This document shows, piece after piece, positions 25,460 to 34,779 of a stretch of 64,000 nucleotides of DNA (its first letter is position 1; each line of letters opens with the position of its first letter). The notes below the pieces were generated by a model that saw only the letters and a list, made by a program, of their open reading frames with translations, had not been told where the DNA came from and did no database searches. Source of the DNA: Asticcacaulis sp. UBA2476 (GTDB lineage: Bacteria; Pseudomonadota; Alphaproteobacteria; Caulobacterales; Caulobacteraceae); NCBI GenBank assembly GCA_002342035.1, contig DDPE01000063.1:73636-137635 (forward strand). Reading direction: 5' to 3'. Position numbers and translations under genes: made by a program.

Positions 25460-28057
25460 TTACCAGCCATATTTGAGCTGCAGCGCCACGAAACGGCCCA
25501 GAGGCGATGCATTGGCTGGGTCGTAATTCACCGAGACGGCATTGTGGGAAATGACATAAGGCGGGGACTTATCAAACAGGTTTTGAATCGACAGGCTCAC
25601 GGCAATACTGTCATCGGCACGTCCCAGCCACGCGCCTAACTTATACTGAATATTCAGATCCACCGTTGTCCAGGATGAGATGGCGTGGGGTACGCTCTGG
25701 GTAAGGTCGTCGTAGCCGTTAACGTGGTTAAGAGCGGAGCTGATGTTCCATCTATCCGTCATCCAGTTGGTATCCAGCCGCACGCGCCAGTCGACGGGGT
25801 ATCCGTAATTATTGACCAGATCCGAAGACGCGGCGCCGTCGACCAATTGGGTATCGATCTTACTGATTGTACTGGCGTTCAGCCTTGTACTCAGTCGGCC
25901 AACCGGAAGGTCAACGGCGTGCCTCAACGTGATATCGTAGCCTGATTGCTCTAGCGCTGACGCGTTGAGTTGCCGTTGGTCATAGACGTATCTTACGCCC
26001 GAGATGCCATTTGGGTTGTAGTTATAGAACATGCCGCCTTGTGAGACGATCTCATCGACTAACGCTTGCGCGGCTGCATCGTCAGGAAGGGTGTAGATCA
26101 AATTCCCGTAGATATGTGGGAGCCGCAGCGCATTGGTGGTATAAGCTGGCCTAAAAATCCGGTTGGTGTAGTCGATATCATAGTGGTTCAGCGTCAAAAC
26201 CAGATTGGATGTGAATGGCACGTCCCAGTCGAAACCCCAGTTCACACTTTTCGATGTCTCTGGAACCAAGGCTTTGGAGCCTTGGATGATGAAGCCTGGC
26301 ACTGTCGCGGAACTATTGGGATCCCCCATCGGATCACCAACGATGATCGTAGCGCGCGCGGTCTGGAACTGCTCGAAGGTGTTCGGCGCTCGGAACGCTT
26401 CACTGTATGACACCCGAAGCTTGAGACTGTCCACGGGCTGGTAAAGAATTCCGACGCGCGGATTAGTCGTATTACCCCATCTGTCATAGTGGTCGTAACG
26501 GACAGCCAGAGACAAATCGAGCGCCTTAATGCCTGGCCTAGCGTTGGCGTCTCCGATTAGCGGAACCGCCAACTCACCGAACAACGCGGATGTTTCAATG
26601 CCGGCCCCACGGTCGAGGACACGCGCATTATCTACAAAGGCATCTTGATGAAAATTATCATTGCGATAAGCTGCACCGAAGGCCCCGCGGACGACACCGC
26701 CCGGCAGTTCCAGAATATCGCCATCGAAGACGACTTCAGCGCCCTCAGATTCAAATACATTGTTCTGCGTGGTCAGTCTTTTAATTCCGGTAGCGATCGG
26801 CCAACTGAATTGCTCCATTGAACCAGTGTCGCGACCATAGTTCAGGCTAAGCTTCGCACGCCAGTCGTATGGCAAGCGAGCAACAAAGCCACCACTGGCG
26901 CTCAGCGCCTTCGTCTTGGAGTCAGTGACCTCTTGAAAATTGGCAGTCCTCATCTCCCTGAAAATGGACCGATCCGTCGCCAATATCTGAACAAAGCCCT
27001 CCACGTGGTCGGTAAGCTTCTGATCGATGGCCACCACGCCTGAATAGGTTTTCGTTTTAGGCAGAACATCCGACGCCATGGGAAGCGCCTTCGTGGATTC
27101 ACGCTGGTTCGACCGGAGCGGCTCATACTGCTGCGCCTGAAAGCTGGCGAGTAACGAGCCTGAAGACCAACGCTCGCCAAAAGTTTGTGAGATTGTCTTC
27201 TCTGCACGCCCCCCGTTGGTTGTGTCGCCATACCTCACAATGGTCTCTGCGCCATCGAAGTTGCGCCGAAGGCCGAGATTCACAACGCCGCCGACCGCAT
27301 CGGAACCGTAAAGCGCCGAAGCACCATCGGTGAGAAGTTCAAAACTGCCAATCGCAGAAATCGGGACAACCGAAATATCGACCGTCTGGCCAAACTGAGA
27401 CGGCGCCATGCGCCGACCGTTGAGGAGAACAAGTGTGGAATTTGGGCCAAGGCCCCGCAAGTCTACGCCACTTGCGGAGGTGAAGTTGGTTGCCCGACCA
27501 TTGCCTTCTCCAACGATACCGTCTTCACTTGCACCGAGTGGACCACCGCTGAAAAGCTGGGGCATTGATCTTAGAATATCTTGTGGCGTGGCATAACCGC
27601 TGTCTTCAATTGCGGCCCGGTTCAACCGAATAATTGGGGCGGTCTCATTTTGCGACCCGCGGAGCCTAGTACCGGTCACAACAACCTCGACGGGTTCCTC
27701 AAACGCTACCGCTTCACCGCTTTGGTCGGCCACGGTAGCGGAGATCAAAATAACACCCCGGGCAGTGCGAGAATAACTAAGACCTGATCCGTCCAATAGG
27801 ACCTTAAGACCCTCGTCAACGGAATAGGTGCCTACCAAAGCCGGTGCAGTCCGGTCGTTGGTGGTCTCGGCGTTGAACGACAGTTGCTGACGGGAAGTCT
27901 TTGCGAAGGCACGAAGGGCCTTCGCAAGATCCTGGCTCGGAATATTGAACTGATAGCGCTGCTCCTGAGCGTATACAGCTACAGGTGTGGACAATATCAT
28001 CAAAGCAGCGGCAGAGACGCTTGTGACAACGCATGTGCGAAAGATCGACTTAGTCAT
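25460..28057 (-). CDS. TonB-dependent receptor with N-terminal STN signalling domain
   Basis: The 865-aa outer-membrane receptor has a signal peptide ending YAQEQ, then an STN domain (FNIPSQDLAKALRAFAKTSR to GLSYSRTARGVILISA, about residues 35-105), a TonB box region (EVVVTGTRLRG), a plug domain (QDILRSMPQLFSGG) and a 22-strand barrel ending in LQLKYGW. The STN domain contacts the FecR-like anti-sigma factor encoded 117 bp upstream, so ligand binding should activate FecI. The coupled isopeptidase gene suggests the ligand is a lasso peptide, by analogy with Asticcacaulis astexin loci. A shared ECF-type promoter lies at 28113-28142. Confidence 0.9.
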   Translation of the reverse strand: MTKSIFRTCVVTSVSAAALMILSTPVAVYAQEQRYQFNIPSQDLAKALRAFAKTSRQQLSFNAETTNDRTAPALVGTYSVDEGLKVLLDGSGLSYSRTARGVILISATVADQSGEAVAFEEPVEVVVTGTRLRGSQNETAPIIRLNRAAIEDSGYATPQDILRSMPQLFSGGPLGASEDGIVGEGNGRATNFTSASGVDLRGLGPNSTLVLLNGRRMAPSQFGQTVDISVVPISAIGSFELLTDGASALYGSDAVGGVVNLGLRRNFDGAETIVRYGDTTNGGRAEKTISQTFGERWSSGSLLASFQAQQYEPLRSNQRESTKALPMASDVLPKTKTYSGVVAIDQKLTDHVEGFVQILATDRSIFREMRTANFQEVTDSKTKALSASGGFVARLPYDWRAKLSLNYGRDTGSMEQFSWPIATGIKRLTTQNNVFESEGAEVVFDGDILELPGGVVRGAFGAAYRNDNFHQDAFVDNARVLDRGAGIETSALFGELAVPLIGDANARPGIKALDLSLAVRYDHYDRWGNTTNPRVGILYQPVDSLKLRVSYSEAFRAPNTFEQFQTARATIIVGDPMGDPNSSATVPGFIIQGSKALVPETSKSVNWGFDWDVPFTSNLVLTLNHYDIDYTNRIFRPAYTTNALRLPHIYGNLIYTLPDDAAAQALVDEIVSQGGMFYNYNPNGISGVRYVYDQRQLNASALEQSGYDITLRHAVDLPVGRLSTRLNASTISKIDTQLVDGAASSDLVNNYGYPVDWRVRLDTNWMTDRWNISSALNHVNGYDDLTQSVPHAISSWTTVDLNIQYKLGAWLGRADDSIAVSLSIQNLFDKSPPYVISHNAVSVNYDPANASPLGRFVALQLKYGW

Positions 28058-28112
28058 TGGAACCCCTATCCCCTAAGGTGCGCGCCACATTACAATTCTG
28101 TGACGCTTTAAG

Positions 28113-28142
28113 GTAAGACGCACCGCACAAAAAACTCTATCA
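28113..28142 (-). promoter_or_regulatory. Putative FecI-dependent promoter of the TonB receptor gene
   Basis: On the minus strand GTGCGTCTTAC (28123-28113) lies 55 bp before the receptor start. TGAT (28142-28139) lies 22 bp upstream of its CGTC. The same GTGCGTCTTAC with TGAT at exactly the same distance occurs before fecI (29764-29793). CGTC is a common ECF sigma -10 core. Confidence 0.6.
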
Positions 28143-28174
28143 CTTGAGAAGACATATTTTGTCGGCGCGCCTCT

Positions 28175-29218
28175 TTAGCGCGGCAAGCGAACGAGTGTGT
28201 TATCCCCGTTTCTATGTACCAATTCGACCGGGAGCGTACCCGTAACCCCTTCTACAAAGGCCTGTGTGTCGCCAGCCATAAAGACGCCATTGACCCTCAG
28301 TTCGGCCGTGGCTTGGTCAGCCAGCTCAATCGGTGAGTCTGTATAGCGGTTGACGCGCTCGATGGCGGTCCCAAGGGGCTCGTCGTCAAAGATGAGTTGC
28401 CCGGCCTCCCAAGAAAGCGTCCTTGTGGGATCACTGTCCTCGACCTGAGCGGTTACGGCATTCACAGATGTGAAGAGCTCCCGGCCCGGCACCAGAGCGT
28501 GGTCGGCGCCGCGCCCTGAACGACTTCCCTCCAGAACCACAGGTCTTGAGCCCCCGGCCTTCGTTTGGTTCAAAACAGCGACGTGGCCTTCATAGAGAAC
28601 CACCCGAATATCTTGCCTCAGTCGCTCAACACTGAACGCCGTACCTGTGGCAACGACCACCTTATCTGCGGCCGTTACAGAGAATGGGCGCAAGGTATCC
28701 TTTGCAACTTCGAACCGCGCCCGCCCCTTGATCAGTGTCAGGGCACGTTTGTCCCGTTCCAGTCGAACCTCGACGCGGGTGTCGGCGTCGAGCGACAGCT
28801 TAGAGCCGTCGTCAAGTACAACCAGTTGCCGTTCACCCTTTGCGGTTTGGTACGTGGTTGGCAAGTGCGTAATGAAGAGTGCCAGCACGCCGATGATGAC
28901 GGCTATGCCAGCGGCTATCACACCCGTTGCCCGGCCCGTAATGGGTAAGGACCAGCGCTTTCGTTGAGCCCGTTGCAGGCTACTTATAGCCAACTTTCTC
29001 ATTTCCAGCATTTCCGGGGCCACTCGGATATCGTCAACCGCCTGCCAAATCTGGACGGCGTCGTCGAAAGCCGCTTGATTTAAGGAATGGGCATCCAGCC
29101 ATCTCTCAAGATCACGCAAGCTTTCTTCATCCTGCTGGCCCTCGGCCAGCCGGAGACACCAAAGCGCTGCCTCTTCGTTTCGTGCAATTATATGCGTTTC
29201 CATGTTTTGATTTGTCAT
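28175..29218 (-). CDS. FecR family anti-sigma regulator
   Basis: The 347-aa protein has an N-terminal cytoplasmic DUF4880-like helical part (EEAALWCLRLAEGQQDEESLRDLERWLDAH), one membrane segment near residue 100 (GVIAAGIAVIIGVLALFIT) and a periplasmic FecR domain (GERQLVVLDDGSKLSLDADTRVEV onward) with a C-terminal STN-like tail. It would hold the FecI sigma factor inactive until the STN receptor signals. It overlaps fecI by 4 bp. Confidence 0.92.
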   Translation of the reverse strand: MTNQNMETHIIARNEEAALWCLRLAEGQQDEESLRDLERWLDAHSLNQAAFDDAVQIWQAVDDIRVAPEMLEMRKLAISSLQRAQRKRWSLPITGRATGVIAAGIAVIIGVLALFITHLPTTYQTAKGERQLVVLDDGSKLSLDADTRVEVRLERDKRALTLIKGRARFEVAKDTLRPFSVTAADKVVVATGTAFSVERLRQDIRVVLYEGHVAVLNQTKAGGSRPVVLEGSRSGRGADHALVPGRELFTSVNAVTAQVEDSDPTRTLSWEAGQLIFDDEPLGTAIERVNRYTDSPIELADQATAELRVNGVFMAGDTQAFVEGVTGTLPVELVHRNGDNTLVRLPR

Positions 29219-29727
29219 TGGCGTTCTCCTCGAACGCAGGAAATTAGATGGGCCATAGCCCGGGCAAGGTGGCGGTCGATCGTTGCCGGAGATATTCGAA
29301 AGGCCTCTCCTATCGTACGCTTATCGACGTTCTCGATCCGATAAAGGATAAAGACGTTACGAGTGACTTCTGGAAGAGCCTTGAGGCTCTCGGCGAGAGT
29401 GGCCACCGCTTCGCGGTCTATCGCAATGGTCAGAGGGTCGAGCGTATCAACGCCTAACCCTTCAGTTGTCTTAAGCGCTGACAGGTAGTTTGTGCGGACT
29501 TTTTCTCGTCGACTCTTGTCTCTTAGGAGATTTGAAGCGGTTTGGAATATGTAAGCATCTGCGGACTGCAAAGGTTGTGTCGGAGCTTTTGATAGCCGTA
29601 CAAACACCTCTTGTGTCAGGTCTTCAGCCTCCGCATGGTTTAATCGACGACGCAGGAAGAAAGCCATCAGGGCCGGCCGATAGCGACGATTCAATGATAC
29701 GAGCTGCTCTTCTTCTCGGCTAGGCAT
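29215..29727 (-). CDS. FecI-type ECF RNA polymerase sigma factor
   Basis: The 170-aa protein has sigma region 2 (YRPALMAFFLRRRLNHAEAEDLTQEVFVRL) and region 4 (LKALPEVTRNVFILYRIENVDKRTIGEAFRISPATIDRHLARAMAHL). I start it at ATG 29727, because AGAGGTGG lies directly before it; the frame is open to TTG 29745 but that codon overlaps the ribosome site. The stop overlaps fecR. A promoter motif like that of the receptor gene lies at 29764-29793, which suggests autoregulation. Confidence 0.93.
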   Translation of the reverse strand: MPSREEEQLVSLNRRYRPALMAFFLRRRLNHAEAEDLTQEVFVRLSKAPTQPLQSADAYIFQTASNLLRDKSRREKVRTNYLSALKTTEGLGVDTLDPLTIAIDREAVATLAESLKALPEVTRNVFILYRIENVDKRTIGEAFRISPATIDRHLARAMAHLISCVRGERQ

Positions 29728-29763
29728 TGATCCACCTCTCAACAAGCAACATGCCCGCAGAAA

Positions 29764-29793
29764 GTAAGACGCACAACTCAGTCGACCTCATCA
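29764..29793 (-). promoter_or_regulatory. Putative autoregulated ECF promoter of fecI-fecR
   Basis: On the minus strand GTGCGTCTTAC (29774-29764) lies 36 bp before ATG 29727, with TGAT (29793-29790) 22 bp upstream of its CGTC. The same two parts with the same spacing precede the TonB receptor gene. Confidence 0.6.
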
Positions 29794-29862
29794 AAATTTC
29801 TTTGAGAAAGCTAGTGTGCCTATAAATTGGCCCGGTGCCCTCCGCAAACCGAGAGCCGCCTC

Positions 29863-29917
29863 GCGCCCAAAGGGGACATTTATTGGGGAAATAGAGAGAA
29901 CAGCGAAAGCGGACGTT
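29863..29917 (+). repeat. Two-box dispersed repeat, copy 5
   Basis: GCGCCCAAAGGGGACATT (from 29863) and CGAAAGCGGACGTT (ending 29917) have cores 37 bp apart. It separates the FecI cassette from the polysaccharide utilisation locus. Confidence 0.72.
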
Positions 29918-30091
29918 TGTCGAACTATCTATCTCAGCCCGGCGCTTCCCCCTGAAGGATCCCACACAGTAAGGTAGGCATGTCGCAATGGCATATCTAT
30001 TCTTCTGTTTAGGCAGTGATTGACGATCAGGAACTATCAACGCTTCGCCGTGATGAAAAAGCAGATAACGCTTTGCCTCCGTTAGCAAAAA

Positions 30092-30105
30092 TGATATCGA
30101 TATCA
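30092..30105 (+). promoter_or_regulatory. LacI-type operator before the first beta-helix gene
   Basis: Perfect palindrome TGATATCGATATCA, 47 bp before ATG 30153. It matches nine other sites in this locus and is the likely target of the LacI protein at 42157-43209. Confidence 0.75.
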
Positions 30106-30152
30106 AATAAAAATGAATTCATTTAAATAAAATGATCAATCCGGGAGCAAAC

Positions 30153-31616
30153 ATGAAACCTTTTAGATGCTGGGTGGCAGCATCCGTGTCTGTCATCACG
30201 ATGGCCTGCGCACCCTACAGCATGGCCTCAGGATTACAGGTCTTTCCCTTCCCCCAGCCTGTGCGTTACGCGCTTCATAACGATGATTACACAGTGCGGG
30301 TACGTGTCCCCGGAGGACAGTGGGCCGACCTGTTTGAATATAAGGCGAAGGTCGACCTCGACAATCCGGGCAGCGAAGCCTCCATGGCCTTCTTTAACTT
30401 CGACGGCCCTGTGGAAGTCTCCGTTCAAAAGAATAAGGGCAGCTTTCGCGACGTCGCCATTCGTCCCACCTCAAAGGGCATAAAGTCCAAAATCGAGGAC
30501 GGCACTGTCTATTTCACCCTGACGAAACCGGAAAACCTGTCGATCGAGTTCGACAAAGACACCCTGAATAATCTGCATCTCTTTACCCAGCCGATCCGCA
30601 AAAATCTGCCGGTTGAGCGCATAACGCCCGCCTCACCCTACGATATCGGCAATGTTGCTATCCCGGATACGTCTACATCGGTCGTGTATTTTAAACCCGG
30701 TGTCTATTCGGGCGATATCCGCCTGAAATCAAACACGACGGTCTATATCGATGGGTCTGCGGTCATCAAAAGCCCGCTCCTGATTGAAAACGTCGAGAAC
30801 GTCACGGTCATCAGCGATGGGCTCTTTGTCGATGCGGGCCAGACGATCATCCGCAACTCGAAAAACATTACGATCGACGGTACGATCCATATCAATCAGA
30901 AGCACGGCACTATGGCCTGTTTCAATTCAACCAATGTCAGGGAAATCGGCATACGCTCGATTGGCGGCGGTCAGTGGTCGGATGGGCTGGGCCATTTCGC
31001 CTGTCAGGACGTGGAAATCCGCAATGTGTTCCTGCGCACCTCCGATGATAATATCACGATCTATAACCACCGCTGGGACACCTGGGGCGATAGCCGCAAC
31101 ATACGGGTGAGCGAGGCAACCCTGTGGGCCGATGTGGCTCACAATGTCATGATGGGCATTCACGGCAACACGCCCTCTGCGCACCATCCTGATGCTGAAG
31201 TTATTGAAAACGTCACCTTCCGCAATGTCGATGTGCTGGATCACGACGAAGATGAACCCGACTATCAGGGCGCGATTGGGTTGATGGTCGGGGATGATAA
31301 TCTGGTGCGTAACATCACTTTTGAGGACTGGCGCGTTGAACGCATCGAAGACGGCAAACTGTTCAGCCTTCAGGTGCTCTATAACCAGAAATATAACACC
31401 AGCCCCGGACGCGGCATCGAAGATATTAAGTTCCGCAATATTCACTTCACCGGATCTGGCGCGTTCGCGCCGTCACTGATCCGGGGCTATTCCCCTGACC
31501 GCAAAGTGCGCGGCATTTCCATAGAAAACGTCACGGTCGGTGGCAAAAAACTGACCGGCGCGCAGCCTGATTTACTTGAAATCGGCGATCACGTTGAAGG
31601 TGTTTCTTTCAAATGA
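30153..31616 (+). CDS. Secreted right-handed beta-helix hydrolase (GH28-like), paralogue 1
   Basis: The 487-aa product has a signal peptide (MKPFRCWVAASVSVITMACA, cut near MAS), a small N-terminal beta-sandwich (residues 35-150, HNDDYTVRVRVPGGQWADLF) and a parallel beta-helix. The helix starts near VVYFKPGVYSGDIRLKSNTT, carries VYIDGSAVIK, and has the acidic pair in FLRTSDDNITIYN and a His in DVAHNVMMGIHGN, the places where GH28-type enzymes keep catalytic residues. ATG 30153 follows GGGAGC; an upstream ATG 30132 has no such site. The protein at 51653-53107 has the same architecture. Galacturonan or a related acidic polymer is a possible substrate. It is preceded by a LacI-type operator and followed by a hairpin. 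Confidence 0.78.
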   Translation: MKPFRCWVAASVSVITMACAPYSMASGLQVFPFPQPVRYALHNDDYTVRVRVPGGQWADLFEYKAKVDLDNPGSEASMAFFNFDGPVEVSVQKNKGSFRDVAIRPTSKGIKSKIEDGTVYFTLTKPENLSIEFDKDTLNNLHLFTQPIRKNLPVERITPASPYDIGNVAIPDTSTSVVYFKPGVYSGDIRLKSNTTVYIDGSAVIKSPLLIENVENVTVISDGLFVDAGQTIIRNSKNITIDGTIHINQKHGTMACFNSTNVREIGIRSIGGGQWSDGLGHFACQDVEIRNVFLRTSDDNITIYNHRWDTWGDSRNIRVSEATLWADVAHNVMMGIHGNTPSAHHPDAEVIENVTFRNVDVLDHDEDEPDYQGAIGLMVGDDNLVRNITFEDWRVERIEDGKLFSLQVLYNQKYNTSPGRGIEDIKFRNIHFTGSGAFAPSLIRGYSPDRKVRGISIENVTVGGKKLTGAQPDLLEIGDHVEGVSFK

Positions 31617-31622
31617 CAAAAA

Positions 31623-31652
31623 CCCTGCCGCAGCTGCCTGTCTGCGGCAGGG
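31623..31652. terminator. Bidirectional terminator between convergent genes
   Basis: CCCTGCCGCA (31623-31632) and TGCGGCAGGG (31643-31652) form a perfect 10-bp stem. On the minus strand it is followed by TTTTTG, giving a standard intrinsic terminator for the lyase operon. It also lies 6 bp after the beta-helix gene stop. Confidence 0.85.
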
Positions 31653-31658
31653 CCCCTA

Positions 31659-32321
31659 TCAGGCCAGCGCCATATTGACGCTCATGCTGCGCCGGACGCC
31701 CGCGCCGCGAAACGGATAAACGCAGTGCAGCATCCATGACGGCCACAGATAAAACTCCCCGACGACCGGCTTGACCATAAACAGGTTGCGGGTACCGACG
31801 GCGGTACGGCTGTCAATGAACTGCAGGCAACCCACACTGTTCTGACGGTGTTTATCAGCCTGAAATTCAGCCTCATAGTCATCCGGAATTTTCAGAAAGA
31901 GCACGCAGCTATAGATACAGCCCTGATGATAATGCACCGGATTGAAATCCCCGGCGCGCATATCATTGACCCAGCCTTCTTTGATCTGGATCTCCAGCTT
32001 CTTGTCTTTCAGCTCCTCGGTTTCGCTATAGTTGCCGTAGTTTAGAAGGGCATTTTCACAGCGGTAAGTATAGGTCCGCGCCACATCGTAGAGAAAATCC
32101 GTCAGATCCGGGATCTGGCGAATAACATCGGTCATGCGGATTTCCGTCGTCAGATTACCCGACAGATGCTGTGACCAGTCGCGCGCGCGGCGCTCATCCT
32201 GCCCGCTCAGGATCTGATCGGCCCGTGCGTTCAGTCCGGCCACCACCGATACCGGCGCGGTAGCCTTGATGATCAAGGGACTAAACGGTGCGACGACCTG
32301 CATACCATAGTCTGTTGCCAC
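31659..32321 (-). CDS. Putative 2-oxoglutarate/Fe(II) oxygenase-like protein
   Basis: The 220-aa protein has NPVHYHQGCIYSCVLFLKIP with closely placed His residues and a C-terminal LWPSWMLHCVYPFRGAGVRRSM, which together resemble the TIGR02466-type putative oxygenases (first His pair, distal His and Arg for 2-oxoglutarate). No signal peptide is seen. It is the last gene of the receptor-lyase operon, 15 bp after the lyase stop. Small oxygenase or cupin-like genes often accompany TonB receptors in Caulobacterales. A role in tailoring or sensing the sugar is a guess. Confidence 0.62.
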   Translation of the reverse strand: MATDYGMQVVAPFSPLIIKATAPVSVVAGLNARADQILSGQDERRARDWSQHLSGNLTTEIRMTDVIRQIPDLTDFLYDVARTYTYRCENALLNYGNYSETEELKDKKLEIQIKEGWVNDMRAGDFNPVHYHQGCIYSCVLFLKIPDDYEAEFQADKHRQNSVGCLQFIDSRTAVGTRNLFMVKPVVGEFYLWPSWMLHCVYPFRGAGVRRSMSVNMALA

Positions 32322-32336
32322 GATCTTACCTCCCCG

Positions 32337-34727
32337 TTAGCGCAAACGCACAAAACGATCCTTACCGGTCAGCGCAACCCGCTGATCATTGACCACAACA
32401 TGCCCCGATACGCGCGGCAGCCACAGGCCCAGCTCGGCGTCGCTCTGCCCCTGCACCCGAAATGAGGGCGTCTGCTTATAATCAGCGATCAGGAAGCGTT
32501 TGGAAAGGCTATCGAGCATAAGCGTACTGCCATGACGCAGATAGCTGCCATCCGCCACAAACAGGCGCTCAACCGTCGAGGGCGATGGTTCAGCCCCCGC
32601 TTTGTAGGTAATCGACAGCATGTAGGCGTCCGTCTGCCAGCCCATCAGGGTGGCCGTGGCGTTGCGATGCTTAATGCTGCCGTCAGCCTTGAGGTTGATA
32701 TAGACATCCGTCACCCGCCCGTCACGGCGTATGCGGGCACCGATCATGTCCGGCCCGCTCAGCCGCTCGATCTCAGGCGCGTTGCCGTCACCCTGCGGGA
32801 TAATCGCCGTGAGGAACTTTTGCCGCTCAGCCTTATCCGCAGGCAGGAAGTCATAATAGGTCGTGCGCGTATCCGGGGCATGATCCTTATAGCCGGATAG
32901 CTCCTCCAGACGCATATTTTCCGGATAGTCCGTGGGCAGTCCGGCATCGGGGAAGGTGGCTGGAAACAGCGGCCTGACCTGCACCGAAGCGTCGCCGTTT
33001 TTGACGATCAGGTTCTGGCCCTGACGCTTGGTTTCGCCTTCTGTGTGGAGTTGAAAGGCAAACTGACCGGGCGCGCGTGCCTTAAGGTCATCATAAATAA
33101 GGATCACCCCATCGACCCAGAGAAAGTGCCGGAAATTACGGGCAAAATTGGCTGAGGTCGGCCCTGTGGCGTCCGCGAACACATATCGCAGCCCTGCCGC
33201 ATCCAGCATGTTGGGTATCTGCCCCGACAGGTGCGAGGCGATATAGGTATCCTCAGCCGGTTCAGCCTTACCGTTAAACGTCGCCACACTGTGGGCCTGC
33301 GTCTGCCGGTAATAGCCGTCATACTCCTTGCGGCCATACGACGAATTGCCGGAATCGATCAGCAAGGGCTTGCCCTTATGGAACAGCACAAACGAACCGG
33401 CGTCGGCATGGCTGTGGTTCCAGGTGTACCCTGATCGAACGGCCAGCAAGGTCGCATCCGCCGCCCATGACGTCCGAAGCGTCGCCCAGCCCATACCGCG
33501 ATACCAGGCACTAAGCGGCAGATCTGGCGTTTGCCCAGCACCATCCTTTTCCGTCGCCAGAGGTATCTGAACAAGATAGCGCGGCCGGTAGCGTATGTCC
33601 TTGCCATCGCCTGCCGTTGCCGACTGCGTCATGTACCAGAGATCAACCGGCCGCTTTTTCCCCGTGAGCCAGTAATTGGCCGCTGTACGCGAATAGTTCT
33701 TATCGATATTGCCGTCGCCAAAATTGACGTGCAGCAATTTGGTGCGCGTCGGATAGGCGTTATGGATCAGAAAATCGACGGACTTTTCCAGCACCGGAAT
33801 ATCGGCAGGCGCTTCTTTGAACATCTCCTGCCAGGCCAGCCGGAACTCCAGATAGGTGCCGACCGCCAGTTCAGCATAGTTCACACTTTCCAGATTGCCG
33901 CCGTCAGCATCAAAGGTTTCAACCTTCGATTCGATGCGGCTGCCCTTATAGTGCCACCACTCAACACCTGCCGTTTCCAGCCGGTCAAGATAGGCCGTGG
34001 CGCGGGGATCATCGCGGGATATGGCGACAAGCCCGACTCCTGTACCGAACACAATATGGGCCCACCAGTTATGGCCCATAGTATCCAGCGTGTGGATGCG
34101 CTGGCGGCCATCGATCCAGTCGTTGAATACTGGTGTGACCAGCTTTTTAATATAGGCTGAGGTGAGTTCACGCCGCTCAGTCGGTGTCAGAGACTCACGG
34201 ATTGAATCATAAATCAGGCCAAACGTCTCGCCCGAAAAGCCCATGCCCAGATCTGAGTTCCAGACCGGATCGCGCTTCAGCAGCGGCGCATCGGTGACAA
34301 GATTAGATTGGGCACAGAAGCCGCGCAAAATCTCATGCAGTTTGCGGCTATAACGGGCATCGCCTGTCATCCGGTAGGCAAGGATCATCGGCTCAAGCGT
34401 ATCGGTCAGCCGCCGCCCGTCGCGGACCAGGTCTTTGGTCGGCAGGGCGACCTGCCGGTCAGCCTCGGCTCTGATCTTTTGCCATTGATCAGCAACTTCG
34501 AGGTTGTTTGCAACGCGCGCTTTGAAAGACCGGATCGCGTCATCGGAAAAGCTTAGGTGGACGCCGCCCGGCCTTATGGTGAAGCTACGCGCTTTTACCT
34601 GCGTGACAGCTTGGGCCTCTTCGGCCCGTAAAACTTGCGGCAAGGAACCCAAAGCCACCGCCGCGACCGAAGTTGAAACTATCCATGCCGTTACTTGGGC
34701 TGTCAGGCGGGTGCGCACACGTCTCAT
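32337..34727 (-). CDS. Heparinase II/III family polysaccharide lyase
   Basis: The 796-aa protein has a signal peptide (cut near LRAEE), an N-terminal (alpha/alpha) toroid with alginate-lyase-like GHNWWAHIVFGTGVG and NLESVNYAEL, and a C-terminal heparinase II/III beta-sandwich domain with GYTWNHSHADAGSFVLFHKG and TQAHSVATFNG. These are the family landmarks of lyases that cut next to a uronic acid and leave a 4,5-unsaturated uronyl end. The GH88 encoded at 56567 would remove that end. The lyase probably acts in the periplasm or at the surface. It lies 104 bp after the TonB receptor gene, with a hairpin between. The exact PL family needs a profile search. Confidence 0.82.
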   Translation of the reverse strand: MRRVRTRLTAQVTAWIVSTSVAAVALGSLPQVLRAEEAQAVTQVKARSFTIRPGGVHLSFSDDAIRSFKARVANNLEVADQWQKIRAEADRQVALPTKDLVRDGRRLTDTLEPMILAYRMTGDARYSRKLHEILRGFCAQSNLVTDAPLLKRDPVWNSDLGMGFSGETFGLIYDSIRESLTPTERRELTSAYIKKLVTPVFNDWIDGRQRIHTLDTMGHNWWAHIVFGTGVGLVAISRDDPRATAYLDRLETAGVEWWHYKGSRIESKVETFDADGGNLESVNYAELAVGTYLEFRLAWQEMFKEAPADIPVLEKSVDFLIHNAYPTRTKLLHVNFGDGNIDKNYSRTAANYWLTGKKRPVDLWYMTQSATAGDGKDIRYRPRYLVQIPLATEKDGAGQTPDLPLSAWYRGMGWATLRTSWAADATLLAVRSGYTWNHSHADAGSFVLFHKGKPLLIDSGNSSYGRKEYDGYYRQTQAHSVATFNGKAEPAEDTYIASHLSGQIPNMLDAAGLRYVFADATGPTSANFARNFRHFLWVDGVILIYDDLKARAPGQFAFQLHTEGETKRQGQNLIVKNGDASVQVRPLFPATFPDAGLPTDYPENMRLEELSGYKDHAPDTRTTYYDFLPADKAERQKFLTAIIPQGDGNAPEIERLSGPDMIGARIRRDGRVTDVYINLKADGSIKHRNATATLMGWQTDAYMLSITYKAGAEPSPSTVERLFVADGSYLRHGSTLMLDSLSKRFLIADYKQTPSFRVQGQSDAELGLWLPRVSGHVVVNDQRVALTGKDRFVRLR

Positions 34728-34779
34728 GAAATTTCCTCACACCGTCGTTTATAATTTTGGACCATGATAAACGGCCAAA

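Larger units (their letters stand above)
29728..30152. other. Divergent intergenic region between fecI and the polysaccharide locus
   Basis: The 425-bp region holds the fecI promoter motif (29764-29793), two-box repeat copy 5 (29863-29917) and the LacI-type palindrome (30092-30105) ahead of the first utilisation gene. I see no gene in it and no lasso precursor. Confidence 0.6.
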
